Source: Punica granatum
Taxonomy: Eukaryota > Streptophyta > Magnoliopsida > Myrtales > Lythraceae
DNA: 64,000 bases
Direction: 5' to 3'
Assembly (NCBI RefSeq): GCF_007655135.1
Contig: NC_045130.1
Span: 14,632,001 to 14,696,000 of the forward strand
Positions 25,334 to 36,469 of this stretch are shown one piece after another. Position numbers and translations under genes: made by a program. The notes beneath the pieces are model-generated. The model searched no databases. It had not been told where the DNA came from and saw only the letters and a list, made by a program, of their open reading frames with translations. Numbering within the stretch: position 1 is the stretch's first letter; the number at the start of each line of letters is the position of its first letter.

Positions 25334-25998
25334 TTGAGACCTCTAGTTGAAAATATTTATCGAACAATTTAAAATTAGTCTGATTTTATTAATTGATTAT
25401 ATCGTATAAAACTTGCAAGTAACATTGAAAATATTTTATTCTGATAAGAAGTAAATATATTTCCAATAATCAGACTGATTGTTATAAGAAATTATATATA
25501 CATATGAGTGTATATGAAAACAAACATATATATATATATATATATATGCAAGGCAAATGATATGAACAGTACAAAGAAATTAATTGATTGTATATAAAAC
25601 TTATAAAAATAATTAAGATCCTATAAAAGAAAAAATTTATCATGTAGCATTACGAATTTAAGATCACAAAGCAATTGAGACCTCTAATTAGAAATATTTA
25701 TCGAGCCATTTAAAATTAGTCAAACTTTATTAATTGGTTATGTCGTATAAAAGTAACAGTTAACATTGAAAACATTTTATTGTATAAAGAAATAAATATA
25801 TTGTCCAAAAATCATACTAATTGTATAAGACATGATTTATATATATATGTGTATATGAAAATGAATATATGTATTATGCAAATGATATAAACACTACAAA
25901 GAAATTAATTGATTATATGTAGAATTTATTAAAAAAAAATTATGATCCTACAAAAGAAAAAAATTATGATATAGTGCTAGAAATTTAAGCTCATAAAT
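25334..25998. repeat. Tandem duplication, about 340-bp period, two units
   Basis: Unit 1 begins 'attgagacctctagttgaaa' and unit 2 'attgagacctctaattagaa'. They align along their length through 'tatcgtataaaa', a (TA)n run, 'caaatgatat', 'caaagaaattaattgatt' and 'gatccta'. Divergence is moderate. Non-coding. Confidence 0.75.
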
Positions 25999-26394
25999 AA
26001 AATAAAAATAAAACTTAAAAATAAAGATATCTTAAACAATGTTTTAGAAAAGGATGGAACTTGATTATCCTAACTACAAAACTTAATATATACGACATGC
26101 ATATATTAACAATTAACTTTAAAATATGAAAAATTTTAATTGAAATAATTAGATTCAAATTATTATTATCATAATTAACTTACTCTAATTTATATTGAAA
26201 AATATTACTGAAGATTTTTATTTGAAATATTACTTATTATTTTTAATAAGAAAATTGGTGTTTCAAAATGTAAATAATTACAGTAATAAATGATATAGAT
26301 ATGAAAACAAACCTGTACAATGCATAGGACAAAAAAAAGCAGATTTAGTAAAAGAGAAATGGTATATTATTATGCATTAAATATTTTAGTGTAA

Positions 26395-26654
26395 GTATTT
26401 ACTTTAATTGTTTTAAAAAATTAATGGATATTAATTTTATTTCCTAGGAAATACCTCAAATGCCATTTACAATAAGCTGGTTATTGTAATTTAATGGAAA
26501 TGATGAACTCGATTTTGATATTTTTATCAATAATTTTTTATGACTTAAAAATCATTTTTATGATATTTATCAAAAATCAAAATACAATAAACAATTTTGT
26601 GCATGTAACTAGTATAATATGAAAACATATTCACTGTTTAAAAAATTTAATAGA
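26395..26654 (+). repeat. Minisatellite-like unit 1 (about 215-240 bp)
   Basis: This unit ('tagatatta...aaggaaatacctcaaat...aataaacaattacgtgca...gaaaacatat') is repeated at 27719-27925, 27926-28135, 33518-33720 and 33721-33935. The LINE at 26666-27707 sits at the junction between units 1 and 2. Confidence 0.7.
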
Positions 26655-26665
26655 TATTAGTTTTT

Positions 26666-27707
26666 TTTTTTGATAAATGGCGAATTTCATTGATAACAAA
26701 ATGAATTTACATCAGAACCGCACCATTTTACCCCTGTACAGAACAAACTAATCAAACAGTCCCAAAATATACCCCAAATCAGCTATGGCAATATCAAAGG
26801 TGAAACAAACGCCCTATCAGGACAGCATGTACAATTTTACAAGAGAAGCGAGGTAGAACAGACAACTTGGCCTGCACATCCGAGCAAATATTTCGAATTA
26901 TATCTGTTACTGGCGAGACTTGCTTGTTATAAATCCTAGCGTTTCTCTCCCGCCATATCCAATATATGTAATGGGTTCATAGAAGTTTGAGACAAGTAAT
27001 GTCCAGCTTCTTTCCACGAAGAGAGGAAATCCAGCAAAGCTCCGAATTCCAGTTAACATTAGGTCTGTTCAAACCAACTCGGGCTAGAAGACTTTGCCAA
27101 ATTCCTTGAGTAATTGGGCATTCAAAAAATAGGTGATCTCGAGTTTCCAACTTAGCACTACAAAATTCCGTTTAGCAACGGTAAGCGGGATTCGCCATTT
27201 GAGTAGCCGGTCCTTTGTATTCAAACGATTATGAACACAGAGCCAATTGATAAACGAAGAGCGGGGGAATTGCCCCTCAAACCATACCGCATTCCTCCAT
27301 TCCATTTTGGAACTCCTAGGTCGTAAGCACTTCCAGGCACTAGCAATAGAGAATGTCTCATATTTGTGAGGTGTCCATGTAACTCTATCCTGACTGGAAG
27401 GTTGGATTGTTGTAGCTAATTCACGAATAACAGCAGTTTGTGGATCCGAGCTTCTGGGCCAATGCCAACTACCTTCGTCACTAACTGTTGCATGTTCCTT
27501 GAGCGATGGGAAACACTGTAGTCCCTTAGTGCAGTAATTAATCAATGGTCCAATTGGTAGCCAAGAGTCGTACCAAAAGGACACACCCGTTCCTGGGCCG
27601 ACTCTGTATCGGATGTAGGGAGATAACTGAGTCCTTAGTTGTATGAGTTTCCTCCAGTTCCATGAACAATCTCCAGGTAATCTTAGAGACTAAATACTTC
27701 GACCTTT
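26666..27707 (-). mobile_element. 5'-truncated LINE with reverse-transcriptase zinc-binding domain
   Basis: The minus-strand translation shows the C-terminal zinc-binding region of plant LINE ORF2: 'GVSFWYDSWLP', 'TWTPHKYETFSIASAWKCLR', then in a shifted frame 'CSAKLETRDHLFFECP' with the Cys/His/Cys ligands. At least one frameshift (near 27170-27185) breaks it, so it is dead. The minus-strand 3' end is a poly(A) run (poly-T at 26661-26671 on plus). An 11-bp target duplication, TATTAGTTTTT, lies at 26655-26665 and 27708-27718. The reverse transcriptase core and everything 5' is missing. Confidence 0.85.
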
Positions 27708-27718
27708 TATTAGTTTTT

Positions 27719-28135
27719 ATTTTCAAGGAAATACCGCAAATACAGTTTCTAATAAATTTGTTATTATAATTTAAAGAAAATTATGAACTCTATTTTGATA
27801 TTTGTATCGATATTCTTTTTATGACTCAAAATAATTTTTTATGATGTTTATCAAATATAAAAATAAAAAAACAATTACGTGCAGGTAACTAGTTTAATAT
27901 GAAAACAAATTTATTGTTTAAAAAATTTAATAGATATTAATTTATTTCCAAGGAAGTACCTCAAATACAATTTATTATAAGTTGGTTATTAAAATTCAAA
28001 GAAAATGATGAAATCTATTTTGATGTTTTTATCAATATTTTGTATGACTTAAAATTATTTTTATGATATATATCAAAAATCAAAGTAAAGTAAACAATTA
28101 CGTGCAGATAACTGGTTTAATATGAAAACATATTT
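27719..28135 (+). repeat. Minisatellite-like units 2 and 3
   Basis: Two further head-to-tail copies of the unit at 26395-26654, with boundaries near 27925. This is the left end of the segmental duplication whose second copy starts at about 33517. Confidence 0.75.
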
Positions 28136-29310
28136 AAATCAAATACAATATATATACATATATATAATATATTCATAACAGTAATTACTTAGTAAAAGAA
28201 TCAGTCACATTTTTCTCATAGTTGTATTTTCATCATTTATTTTTGGAATTTCTCAAATAAGATTATATTAGAATAAAAAACTATCAATTAGAATTTTTCA
28301 AAATAATAATTTAACATAAATTTGAATATAAAAACCGTGTAGCGCACGTGCAAAGGCTAGCATTTATTAATACAATCTTTTGAAAATCTAGGTCATTTAT
28401 TATTAATCGAGGGTTCATTATTTATAATTTTTACACAAATAATTTTGCCATTAGTATCAATTATACTCTACATTAATTTGGTTATTACACAATCTACTTT
28501 GATAAATCAAGAAAATGCTGAAAAGTTTTTTTTTCCAGCAAGCAGCATTGCGCAAGTGTTGCAACCTAGTTTAATTGCCAAAAGATGAAACATGAGGGCC
28601 AATTTGGATTGACCAAATCATCCTTTAAATGGATCTTTCATTGGAATTTTTTTACTATTTAATGAGCCGACCCGACTCGATTTAGATTAGTCCGCGCCTA
28701 TTGAGCTTTTGGATACTAGATATACACCGAGAAAAAAAAAACCATTCTTTAAATGGTCAGGTATTAGAAAGGATGGCCCGAAAAATAGAAAGAAGGTTTC
28801 CCAGGCATGGGCTGGACCCGGTCCATCCAAGATTAAGGCCCACACAAAGCTTATGTAATGTGACATATGTTCTATGTCAACCTAGTTTCAGAAATTCTCC
28901 ATATTGGGATCTTCTGAGGCAATGAGCCACAAAGATTGTGGAGGGCCACAAGAAGTTCGAGTTTCAGTCAATTGCTCCGCGAAAACCGTGCGATGCGCCA
29001 CCTAGTTCATAAAATTTGGGCTAAGAAAGGGTAGGTCGGAACCATGTTCGTGTCATGATGTGAATGTTCATTGTTAACAGGAGGTGAATCAACACATAAA
29101 CGAAGTACGCACCCAACCTGCAATGAAAGCTCAAAAAAGAACATAGGCCCCTATTGTTATTTATCGGACTACGTGTCATTGTGTTATTTATTTATTTTGG
29201 TGAATTAGGGGGCTGACGCCCAATTGTATTGTCATTGTGTTACTTCGATAGATATTATATGCAGTGTGCCGAATTAATAATAGTATGTTGCTGTAAGGAG
29301 ATACAAAGAC
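28136..29310. other. Duplicated intergenic block
   Basis: Non-coding block shared with about 33936-35100. It includes a SINE 3' fragment at 28660-28735 and 'gtgtagcgcacgtgcaaagg' followed by CTAG (to 28360), which resembles a Helitron 3' end but is followed by C rather than T. No gene. Confidence 0.4.
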
Positions 29311-30540
29311 CCCTTCGACGTCGATCTTTTCCTTAGCAAGCCATCCAACGGTCGAGTCAGTTGGGCTTTAGGCAGCGGGGATGGCTCGGTGACATGGCCC
29401 AGCCTCATCTCGCCCATGTCCTAATGGATGAGATACTCGAATTCCTTGTTGGAAAAGAGAGGATCGTGATCTATTTATAAGAATAAGAAACACAATTTTT
29501 TTTCCCCAAAAGGGGCATTTTAAAGGCAAAACAGTACGAGCCTGACCTCTTCATGTTGCTGATCTTAGGCACACAACCTCATCATTAGCGCCACCTATGA
29601 GAACAAAGTCATTAGTCCGGATTCCCATGTACCTTGTCTCTTGAAGTGGTGTGCACTAATATAGGAATATCTGGAATCAGTTGGAACCCACCCTATAAAA
29701 TATGATATGTTTCTAGTAGCTATCAATAAAAAATGATTAAGTTCCGAGTATAGAAATTAGGAGCCAATAAAAAAGGGTTTCAGTTTCATTATAATAGACA
29801 AATACCTGAAATTGAAATCGAACATATATATTATCCTTTTTTGTGCATGTATTTGTTTAATCATATTTTTTATAAATAAAACCAAATAAAACTTAATTTT
29901 CATTTTCACATCCATTCTATTAATTTCGTTATCTTATTTTCAACTTTATTTCACTTGTATGCCTCCCTTCTTCACCAACATTTATTAATTGGCCATTTTT
30001 AATGCTGCCGTACTTAGCTGGCTTTTCAGATGGCCATGGCTATTTCTCCTTCTGACCGTTATACTATCTGATACAGTGATACACACTTTCATCAGGTTCT
30101 GAATTCGATTTTGCTTATTCATTTTTCATTCTTTATTCATAAACTTCACGCACGCACGCAGATGAATCCAAAAGTACGTTCAATTTGCATTTTTAGGTTG
30201 ACAATTGTCATATTTAGTCAGTCATGATTAGGACAGCTCATAACATATATTGAATTATTGGGAGGTAATGGTTCCTATAAGGTCCGTATATAGGCATTGA
30301 GGTTGCACTGGGGCATAATAGTTAAGGGTGACATGACATGATATGATATCTCGAATCCCACACGGATCCCGTGGAGAGAAATCTTCACTATATGCTTAAT
30401 CTGATGATTAGGGCAGCTCATAACATATATTGAACTATTGGGACGTAATGGTTCCTATAAGTAGTATTTTTATTTCATTGAAATAAACACATGACCTCTT
30501 TTATAATGAGAAAAAAAAAAGAATTACTTGAGAATGCAAT

Positions 30541-30588
<48 letters not shown>
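30541..30588. repeat. Compound (TA)n(GA)n microsatellite
   Basis: A TA run is followed directly by a GA run. The homologous tract in copy B is at about 39859-39905. Both lie at equivalent positions downstream of the HMGR 3' end. Confidence 0.9.
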
Positions 30589-30980
30589 AATAATCAAGAT
30601 ATTCCCTCTATCATTTTCCTTGTTAATGAAGGAAGTGAAGATAGACAGCTCACCAATACATTTCCGTTTCGACACAAGCATGAAGCATATATACGTGAAG
30701 ATATTGCTTGCCGCCGCAATTGGGTATCAGGCCCCCAATTTACCTTAAAAAGAAAAAGATATTGCTCGCCGCGGAGCCATAGGTGTTGGATGGGAATGGA
30801 CAAACTGGTTAGGAATTCCAATTTGACAATGAGAGCGAACGTTTCTCGCACTTGTTAAACGTGATTAGTGAATCAATCGGGTCCACTGTGCCGGTTGGAC
30901 TACTAATTTTCCGTTAAATGAGGAGGAAAACTAACGTGTTTCCAGCCTACACCTGCAATGCTTGCGCTTAAATAGCGTTA

Positions 30981-31175
30981 TTAACCAATATGAATTGGTT
31001 CAAGTGGTTTGACGTTTGTTTTCCCTTAAATAAGGTCTCGGATTCGAGTCTTGTAAATGAAAAAAAATCTATGCCATGAGACCTTTATCCCTTAATAGAT
31101 TGACTTGATTCGAGCTGAATTAGTTAGGACTTGATGAGTTTTTCGGATATTAGAATATACACTGAAAAATAACAT
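30981..31175 (+). mobile_element. tRNA-derived SINE
   Basis: Box A-like TTGGTTCAAGTGG and box B-like GGATTCGAGTC lie about 40 bases apart. They are followed by a conserved body ('ttgattcgagctgaatta') and the tail '...attagaatatacactgaaaaa'. It matches 40181-40353, its counterpart in copy B, so it inserted before the duplication. A piece of about 70 bases just downstream is itself doubled in copy A. Confidence 0.65.
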
Positions 31176-31850
31176 TATAAAATTAGAGTTCAATTAAAAT
31201 CGAAGATGTGTATCGAACTTAAATTGATGAAATACCAAAAAATGACGTTATAAAATTAGAGTTAAGCTAAAATCGAAAATGCGTATCGAACTTAAATGAT
31301 GGATCGTTCTCGTCCTCTGGGCGAGAGTGTCAATATTTCCAAGGAACTTTTTCATTATTCAGCAGATAGCTAACCTACGAATTAAATCACTAGCTGTCTC
31401 TTGACAAAGATCTTGGGAGTTATTACGGGAACTGTCCTTTTCACATGAAAATATAGCGGCATATGTCAATCTCATTGGGACATTGTCCTTGATTCTCTAC
31501 AATAATGATTTGAAAGGAAAGCTTTGTTGCTGTTTGTCATGGTTCCATTGATTTGGCAAAAAACCAAAATAACGTGGAAGAAATTGAAGGGCCGGGTAAA
31601 GATGCTATTAAAATTGAACACTTTACACAACTTTCATACGCTTCTTATTTACATTGCTGATACGACCTCAGGGGAGAGATGGAAAAGAAAGAAAAGAATT
31701 ACATACGTAACAACATGCGGCTTTGATCGAATCTTCGTGACAAGGGTCAAGCCGACGCTCTGAGAATATCTAGCTCGTTGTCTCACTTAAAAGCACAAGA
31801 ATGTGGATCTCTTTCTATTTGAGCTTATATTTCCTTATGTTTTAAGAACG

Positions 31851-32106
31851 TTAATAGGAGGCCTCGGTGATGTCTTTGACCGATCGGTTGTACTTCATGT
31901 GGCTGTTAACCAACTGCTCAATGACAAGGGCGAACATTAGGGAGAGCTTTGCTGCGAGGACGGACCCCGCGACGATGCACATGAGCTGCCTCAAGTTGGC
32001 CCCTGGGGTCTCTTTGCAGGCCCCCTTCACTAACCCCCTTCACTCCCTGCAGGTTCAGGCATGCTGATTGAGGTGATAGTTGTATTTCTCTTCCAACAGT
32101 TCTCAT
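31851..32106 (-). pseudogene. HMGR last-exon pseudogene 1
   Basis: Aligns with exon 3 of the intact HMGR gene (41228-40986) including its acceptor, flanking intron and 3' UTR. It is 256 bases against 243. A small duplication of the 'gtgaaggggg' region shifts the frame after the GVKG-equivalent, and the invariant GTVGGGT start reads RTVGRE. It has no connected upstream exons. It cannot encode a reductase segment; it is a decayed product of local duplication. Confidence 0.85.
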
Positions 32107-32144
32107 CTGAAATTTAACAATAGGGACAAATTAAATATATAATT

Positions 32145-32562
32145 GGGCAAATTACCCCGTATATTTCATGGTTTCACATTTTCTTTCAAATATATCATAT
32201 ACTTTTAAAATGATCTAAAATATCCCATGGTTTAAATTTTTTTCCAAATCTATTCCGCCATTATGTCTCCATCAACATTTAACGGTCTTGTCACCATGGC
32301 CTTTTATCCAGGATAGATTTGAAAAAAAAGTTAAAACTGTGGAATAGATTTGAGAAAAAAATTAAAATTATATGATAGATTTGAGAAAAAATTAAATCAT
32401 GGGATAGATTTGGAGCCTACTTATGTTTCATCAACAGAAAATATAAAGTCGAGATAGATTTGGAAAAAAAATGTAAACCATGAGATATTTTAGATCATTT
32501 TAAAAGCATATGATATATTTGATAGAAAAGTGAAATCATAGGATATATAGAGTAAAAATCCC
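32145..32562. mobile_element. Foldback MULE-type MITE with long TIRs and 9-bp target duplication
   Basis: The left end GGGCAAATTACCCCG and the inverse of the right end, GGGATTTTTACTC, continue as inverted arms of more than 100 bp. It is flanked by TATATAATT (32136-32144) and TGTATAATT (32563-32571), a 9-bp duplication with one mismatch. The intact HMGR intron at about 41255-41285 shows the empty site ('aaatatataatttagg'). A 9-bp duplication and long arms fit the Mutator superfamily. It is non-coding. Confidence 0.8.
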
Positions 32563-32708
32563 TGTATAATTTTAGGAATAATAATTCAAAGAACGAAAAT
32601 GATAACAATAATGAGGAATGAGTCCTAGTGCAGTGTCCAAGACGCCGACTCTTAGTCTTAGAGCTAACCGACGAATTAAAGCACTAGATGTCTCTCAACA
32701 AAGATCTT

Positions 32709-33058
32709 GGGGTTATGTTTGGTTCGCTAGAATTCCCAATCCATTCAAGATATATTCCAAGCGGAATACAACTTCTTTCGTGTTTTTGTATCTGAAATCA
32801 GAATAGTGATTACGGATGGGGCTACCATCCTCCATAGGAGAAATACTTCTTTTTATTTTATTTTTTATTTTAATAAACTATTAATCATTTTATTTTATGT
32901 TATTTAATATAATGAGGGGTATTTCAGTCTTTTTCTCGATTTTCATATTTTTCGATTTCCTCCAACCAAACGTATTGAATTCTATCAAAATTGCTTAATT
33001 CTAATCCATGTCCATCATATTATGTATCAATTCCATTCTAATGAACCAAACATACCTT
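32709..33058. mobile_element. Tourist-like MITE inside the second HMGR-tail copy
   Basis: The ends 'ggttatgtttggttc' and 'gaaccaaacatacc' are inverse. TTG flanks both sides. The homologous sites at about 31408-31418 and 40545-40555 ('gatcttgggagttat') are uninterrupted, so insertion after triplication is supported directly. Confidence 0.65.
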
Positions 33059-33418
33059 GAGAGTTAATACGGAACAATTATGACTTGAAAGGAAAGGTAT
33101 GTTGCTGTTTGCCAGGGTTCCATTAATTTGGCAAAAAACCCCAAAATAACGTGGTAGAAATTGAAGGTCCAGGTAAAGATGTTATTGAAATTGAACACTT
33201 TACACAACTTACATATGCTTCTTGCATTGCTGATACAGCCTCAGGGGAAAGATGGAAAAAAAAAGAAAAGAATTACAACAACAGGCCGCTTTAATCGACT
33301 CTTCGTGACAAGGGCCAAGCCGACGCTCTGAGAACATCTAGCTCGTTGTCTCACTTAAAAGCAAGAGAATGTGGATCTCTTTCTGTTTGAACTTATATTT
33401 CCTTATGTTTTAAGAACG

Positions 33419-33517
33419 TTAAGAGGAGGCCTTGGTGACGTCTTTGGCCGATCGGTTGTACTTCATGTGGCTGTTGACCAACTGCCTAGCGGCAAGGGCG
33501 GACATGAGGGAGAGCTC
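33419..33517 (-). pseudogene. HMGR last-exon pseudogene 2 (truncated)
   Basis: Matches the C-terminal part of HMGR exon 3, from the stop codon back to the region encoding '..AELSLMSAL..'. It ends abruptly at 33517, where the sequence switches to the minisatellite unit 'caaggaaataccgc'. Its downstream 3' UTR also matches (33290-33418). This switch is the junction between copies A and B of the segmental duplication. Confidence 0.85.
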
Positions 33518-33935
33518 AAGGAAATACCGCAAATACAGTTTCTAATAAATTTGTTATTATAATTTAAAGAAAATTATGAACTCTATTTTGATATTTTTAT
33601 CGATATTCTTTTTATGACTCAAAATCATTTTTTATGATGTTTATCAAAAATCAAAATAAAATAAACAATTACGTGCAGGTAACTAGTTTAATATGAAAAC
33701 ATATTTATTGTTTAAAAAATTTAATAGATATGAATTTATTTCCAAGGAAATGCCTCAAATACAATGTCTAATAAGTTGGTTATTATAATTGAAAGAAAAT
33801 GATGAAATCTATTTCGATATTTTTACCAATATTTTTGTATGACTTAAAATCATTTTTATGATATATATCAAAAATCAAAATAAAGTAAACAATTATGTGC
33901 AGATAACTGGTTTAATGTGAAAACATATTTGAATC
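33518..33935 (+). repeat. Minisatellite-like units, copy B
   Basis: Two units matching 27719-27925 and 27926-28135, in the same order and orientation, starting at the HMGR-fragment junction. Confidence 0.75.
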
Positions 33936-35529
33936 AAATACAATATATATATATATATAATATTCATAACAGTAATTACTTAGTAAAAGAATCCGTTACA
34001 TTTTTCTCCTAGTTGTATTTTCTTCATCTATTTTTGGAATTTCTCAAATAAGATTACATTAGAATAAAAAACTATCAATTCGAATTTTTTAAAATAATAT
34101 AAATTTGAATATAAAAACCCGTGTAGTGCATGTGCAAAGGCTAGCATTTATTGATACAATCTTTTGAAAAATCTAGGTCATTTATTATTAATCGAGAGTT
34201 CATTATTTTTAAGTTTTACACAAAATTTTACCATTAGTATCAAATATCAATTATAATCTACATTAATTTGGTTATTACACAATCTACTTTGATAAATCAA
34301 AAAAATGCTGAAATGTTTTTTCCAGTCAGCAGCATTACGCGTGTGTTGCAACCTAGTTTAATTGCCAAAAGATGAAACATGAGGGCCAATTTGGATCGAC
34401 TAAATCATCCTTTAAATGGAGAAAATCCTTCATTGGAAGAGTTTTACCCTTTAATGAACAGAACCGACTCGATTTAGATTAGTCATCACATGTTGAGCTT
34501 CTTAATATTAGGTATACAACTGGGAAAAAATCATTTTTTAAATGGTCAGGTATTAGAAAGGATGGCCCAAAAAATAGAAAGAAGGTTTCCGAGGCATGGG
34601 CTGGACCCGGTCCATCCAAGATTAAGGCCCACACAAAGCTTATGTAATGTGACATATGTTCCATGTCAACCTAGTTTCAGAAATTCTCCAGATTGGGATC
34701 TTCTGAGGCGATGAGCCACAAAGATTGTCGAAGGCCACAAGACGTTCGAGATTCAGTCAATTGCTCCACGAAAACGGTGCGATGCACCACCTAATTCAGA
34801 AAATTTGGGCTAAGAGAAGGTAGGTCGGAACAGTGTTCGTGTCGTGATGTGGATGTTCATTGTTGTTAACAGGAGGTGAATCAACACATAAACGAAGTAC
34901 GTACCCAACCTGCAATGAAAGCTCATAAAAGAACATAGGCCCCTCTTGTTATTTATTTTCGTCAGAATACGTGTCATTGTGTTCTTTATTTTGGTGAATT
35001 AGGTGGCCGACGCCCAATTATACTGTTATTGTGTTGCTTCGATAGATATTATATACAGTGTGCCGAATTAATAATAGTATGTTGCTGTAAAGAGATACAA
35101 TGACCTCTTCATGTTGCTGATCTTAGGCAGACAACCTCATCATTGGCGTCATCTATGAGAACGAAGTCATTAGTCCGGATTCCCAAGGACCTTGTCTCTC
35201 ATAGGGGTGTGCACGGGTACAAGAATATCCTAAATCAGTTGGAACCTACCCAATAAAATAGGATGGGTTTCAAGTAGCTATCGATAAAAAATTGTTAGGT
35301 TTCAAGTATGGAAATTCGGAAGCTGTAAAAATAGATCTCAGTTTCATTCCAATAGATAAATACCCGGAATCGAAACCAAACATATATATACTATGTTATC
35401 ATTTTTTATGCATGTATTTGTTTAATCATATTTTTTTTATAGGTAAAACCAAATAAAACCTAAGTTACATTTTCACCACCATTCTAATAATTTCGTTCTC
35501 TTATTTTCAACTTTATTCCACTTGTATGC
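33936..35529. other. Duplicated intergenic block (copy B)
   Basis: Non-coding counterpart of 28136-29960. It lacks about 235 bp present in copy A at 29311-29545. A possible hAT end (TAGGGGTGTGCACGGGTAC) lies at 35204, but its partner end was not found. Confidence 0.4.
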
Positions 35530-35549
35530 TTTTATTTACTCAATTTCCA

Positions 35550-35913
35550 GCGGGTGCTATAGCGAAACTAATTGCAAAAATGGGGAAGTCGGCCACATGA
35601 AAATTACCTTTTAGGGAGGTTCGTTTGATTTCCAAAAACTACTCAGCATCAGTTGAACAAGTGGAAAATATTGGGGTGAGCCAGAAAAGTTTCGATAGAG
35701 CCAGATCTAAATGTTGGCTAGGCAAGCATCCTGTAGTAAGAGGAGTAGTTATGAACCCCATAGACCATCCCCATGGGGGTGGTGATGGAAGGGCCCCAAT
35801 TGGTGAGAGAAAAAAAAACCGCAATCTCATGGGGTTATCCTGCACTTAGAAGAAGAAGTAGAAATAGGAATAAATATAGTGATAATTTGATTCTTTGTTG
35901 CCGTAGTAAATAG
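35550..35913 (+). pseudogene. rpl2: Plastid rpl2 fragment (3' end)
   Basis: Matches the C-terminal part of plastid ribosomal protein L2, including '[17 protein letters not shown]' and the 'NKYSDNLIL' end before TAG. A TGA stop interrupts it near 35605, and a shift in the A-run near 35811-35819 moves the frame. The 5' part is missing. Clearly non-functional. Confidence 0.9.
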
Positions 35914-36056
35914 GAGAGAAAATCTAATTTCTTTCTTCGTTTTTACAAGAAAAGAAAAATAGGAGTAATGACACGTGGCATGTTCACTAAAAAGTTTTTT
36001 TAAAATTTTTAATTAAAAAGTATTTATATAAATAAAAAAATTAATAGGATGTGGAT

Positions 36057-36131
36057 GGGCGAATGACGGAAATTGAATTCGTGCACACAGGATTCACAAT
36101 GCACTGCCTTGATCCGCTTTGCAACATCCTC
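36057..36131 (-). pseudogene. trnH-GUG: Plastid-type trnH-GUG, degraded
   Basis: The minus strand reads as plastid tRNA-His with GTG in the anticodon position, within 'attGTGaatcc', and recognisable D- and T-arm remnants. Several arm bases differ from the plastid gene and pairing is weakened, so I treat it as a relic of organelle DNA. Confidence 0.8.
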
Positions 36132-36337
36132 CCCTTACTATTTTTTATTTAAAATGTAAAAATGGAAAATAACTTTATAAAAAAACAGGACATGTTTCTT
36201 CCCTATTTTGGACCTTAGCTCCACGGAGTGGTTATTTGATTATTATTTTTATACTAATAGTAAGATGGTATTGAGCTATGCAGCTATTTTCGGGCCATTT
36301 CCCATTAAGTAATTTATATGAATGATGAATTTTTCTT

Positions 36338-36469
36338 TGGGTAGCTGTTGTTAAACCTAGTAGAATACTTTATGAAATGGGCGGAGTAGCAAAAAATATA
36401 GCCAGAAAGGCTATTTCAATAGCAGCCTCAAAAATGCCTATACGAGCTCAATTCATTATTTCGGGATAG
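36338..36469 (+). pseudogene. rpl16: Plastid rpl16 fragment (3' end)
   Basis: 44 in-frame codons matching the end of plastid ribosomal protein L16 ('[16 protein letters not shown]', '[14 protein letters not shown]', 'FIISG' stop). Most of the gene is missing. Confidence 0.9.

Larger units (their letters stand above)
27719..33517. repeat. Segmental duplication, copy A
   Basis: Copy A aligns with copy B (33517 to about 41230): minisatellite units, the 28300-29300 block with 34120-35100, 29546-29960 with 35102-35530, 29962-30410 with 37451-37590, and 30640-32126 with 39910-41230. Copy A carries two decayed HMGR 3' ends. Its right end breaks inside the second of these and joins directly to the first minisatellite unit of copy B. 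Differences between copies mark later insertions. Confidence 0.8.

Noticed and set aside
30541..30588. A regular short-period array considered as a CRISPR or regulatory array.
   Set aside because: It is a simple TA/GA microsatellite with no spacers; CRISPR arrays do not occur in plant nuclear DNA.
28701..34714. Two similar 74-codon open frames at 28701-28925 and 34490-34714.
   Set aside because: They are equivalent positions in the two duplication copies, near a SINE fragment, with no recognisable domain. Preservation is explained by common descent.
35204..35530. A second hAT element starting TAGGGGTGTGCACGGG.
   Set aside because: Only one end is visible; no inverse end or 8-bp duplication was found, and the copy A counterpart is diverged.
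35550..36469. rpl2, trnH and rpl16 as functional genes.
   Set aside because: rpl2 has a stop and a frameshift, rpl16 lacks most of its length, and the tRNA arms are degraded; all lie in an insertion.
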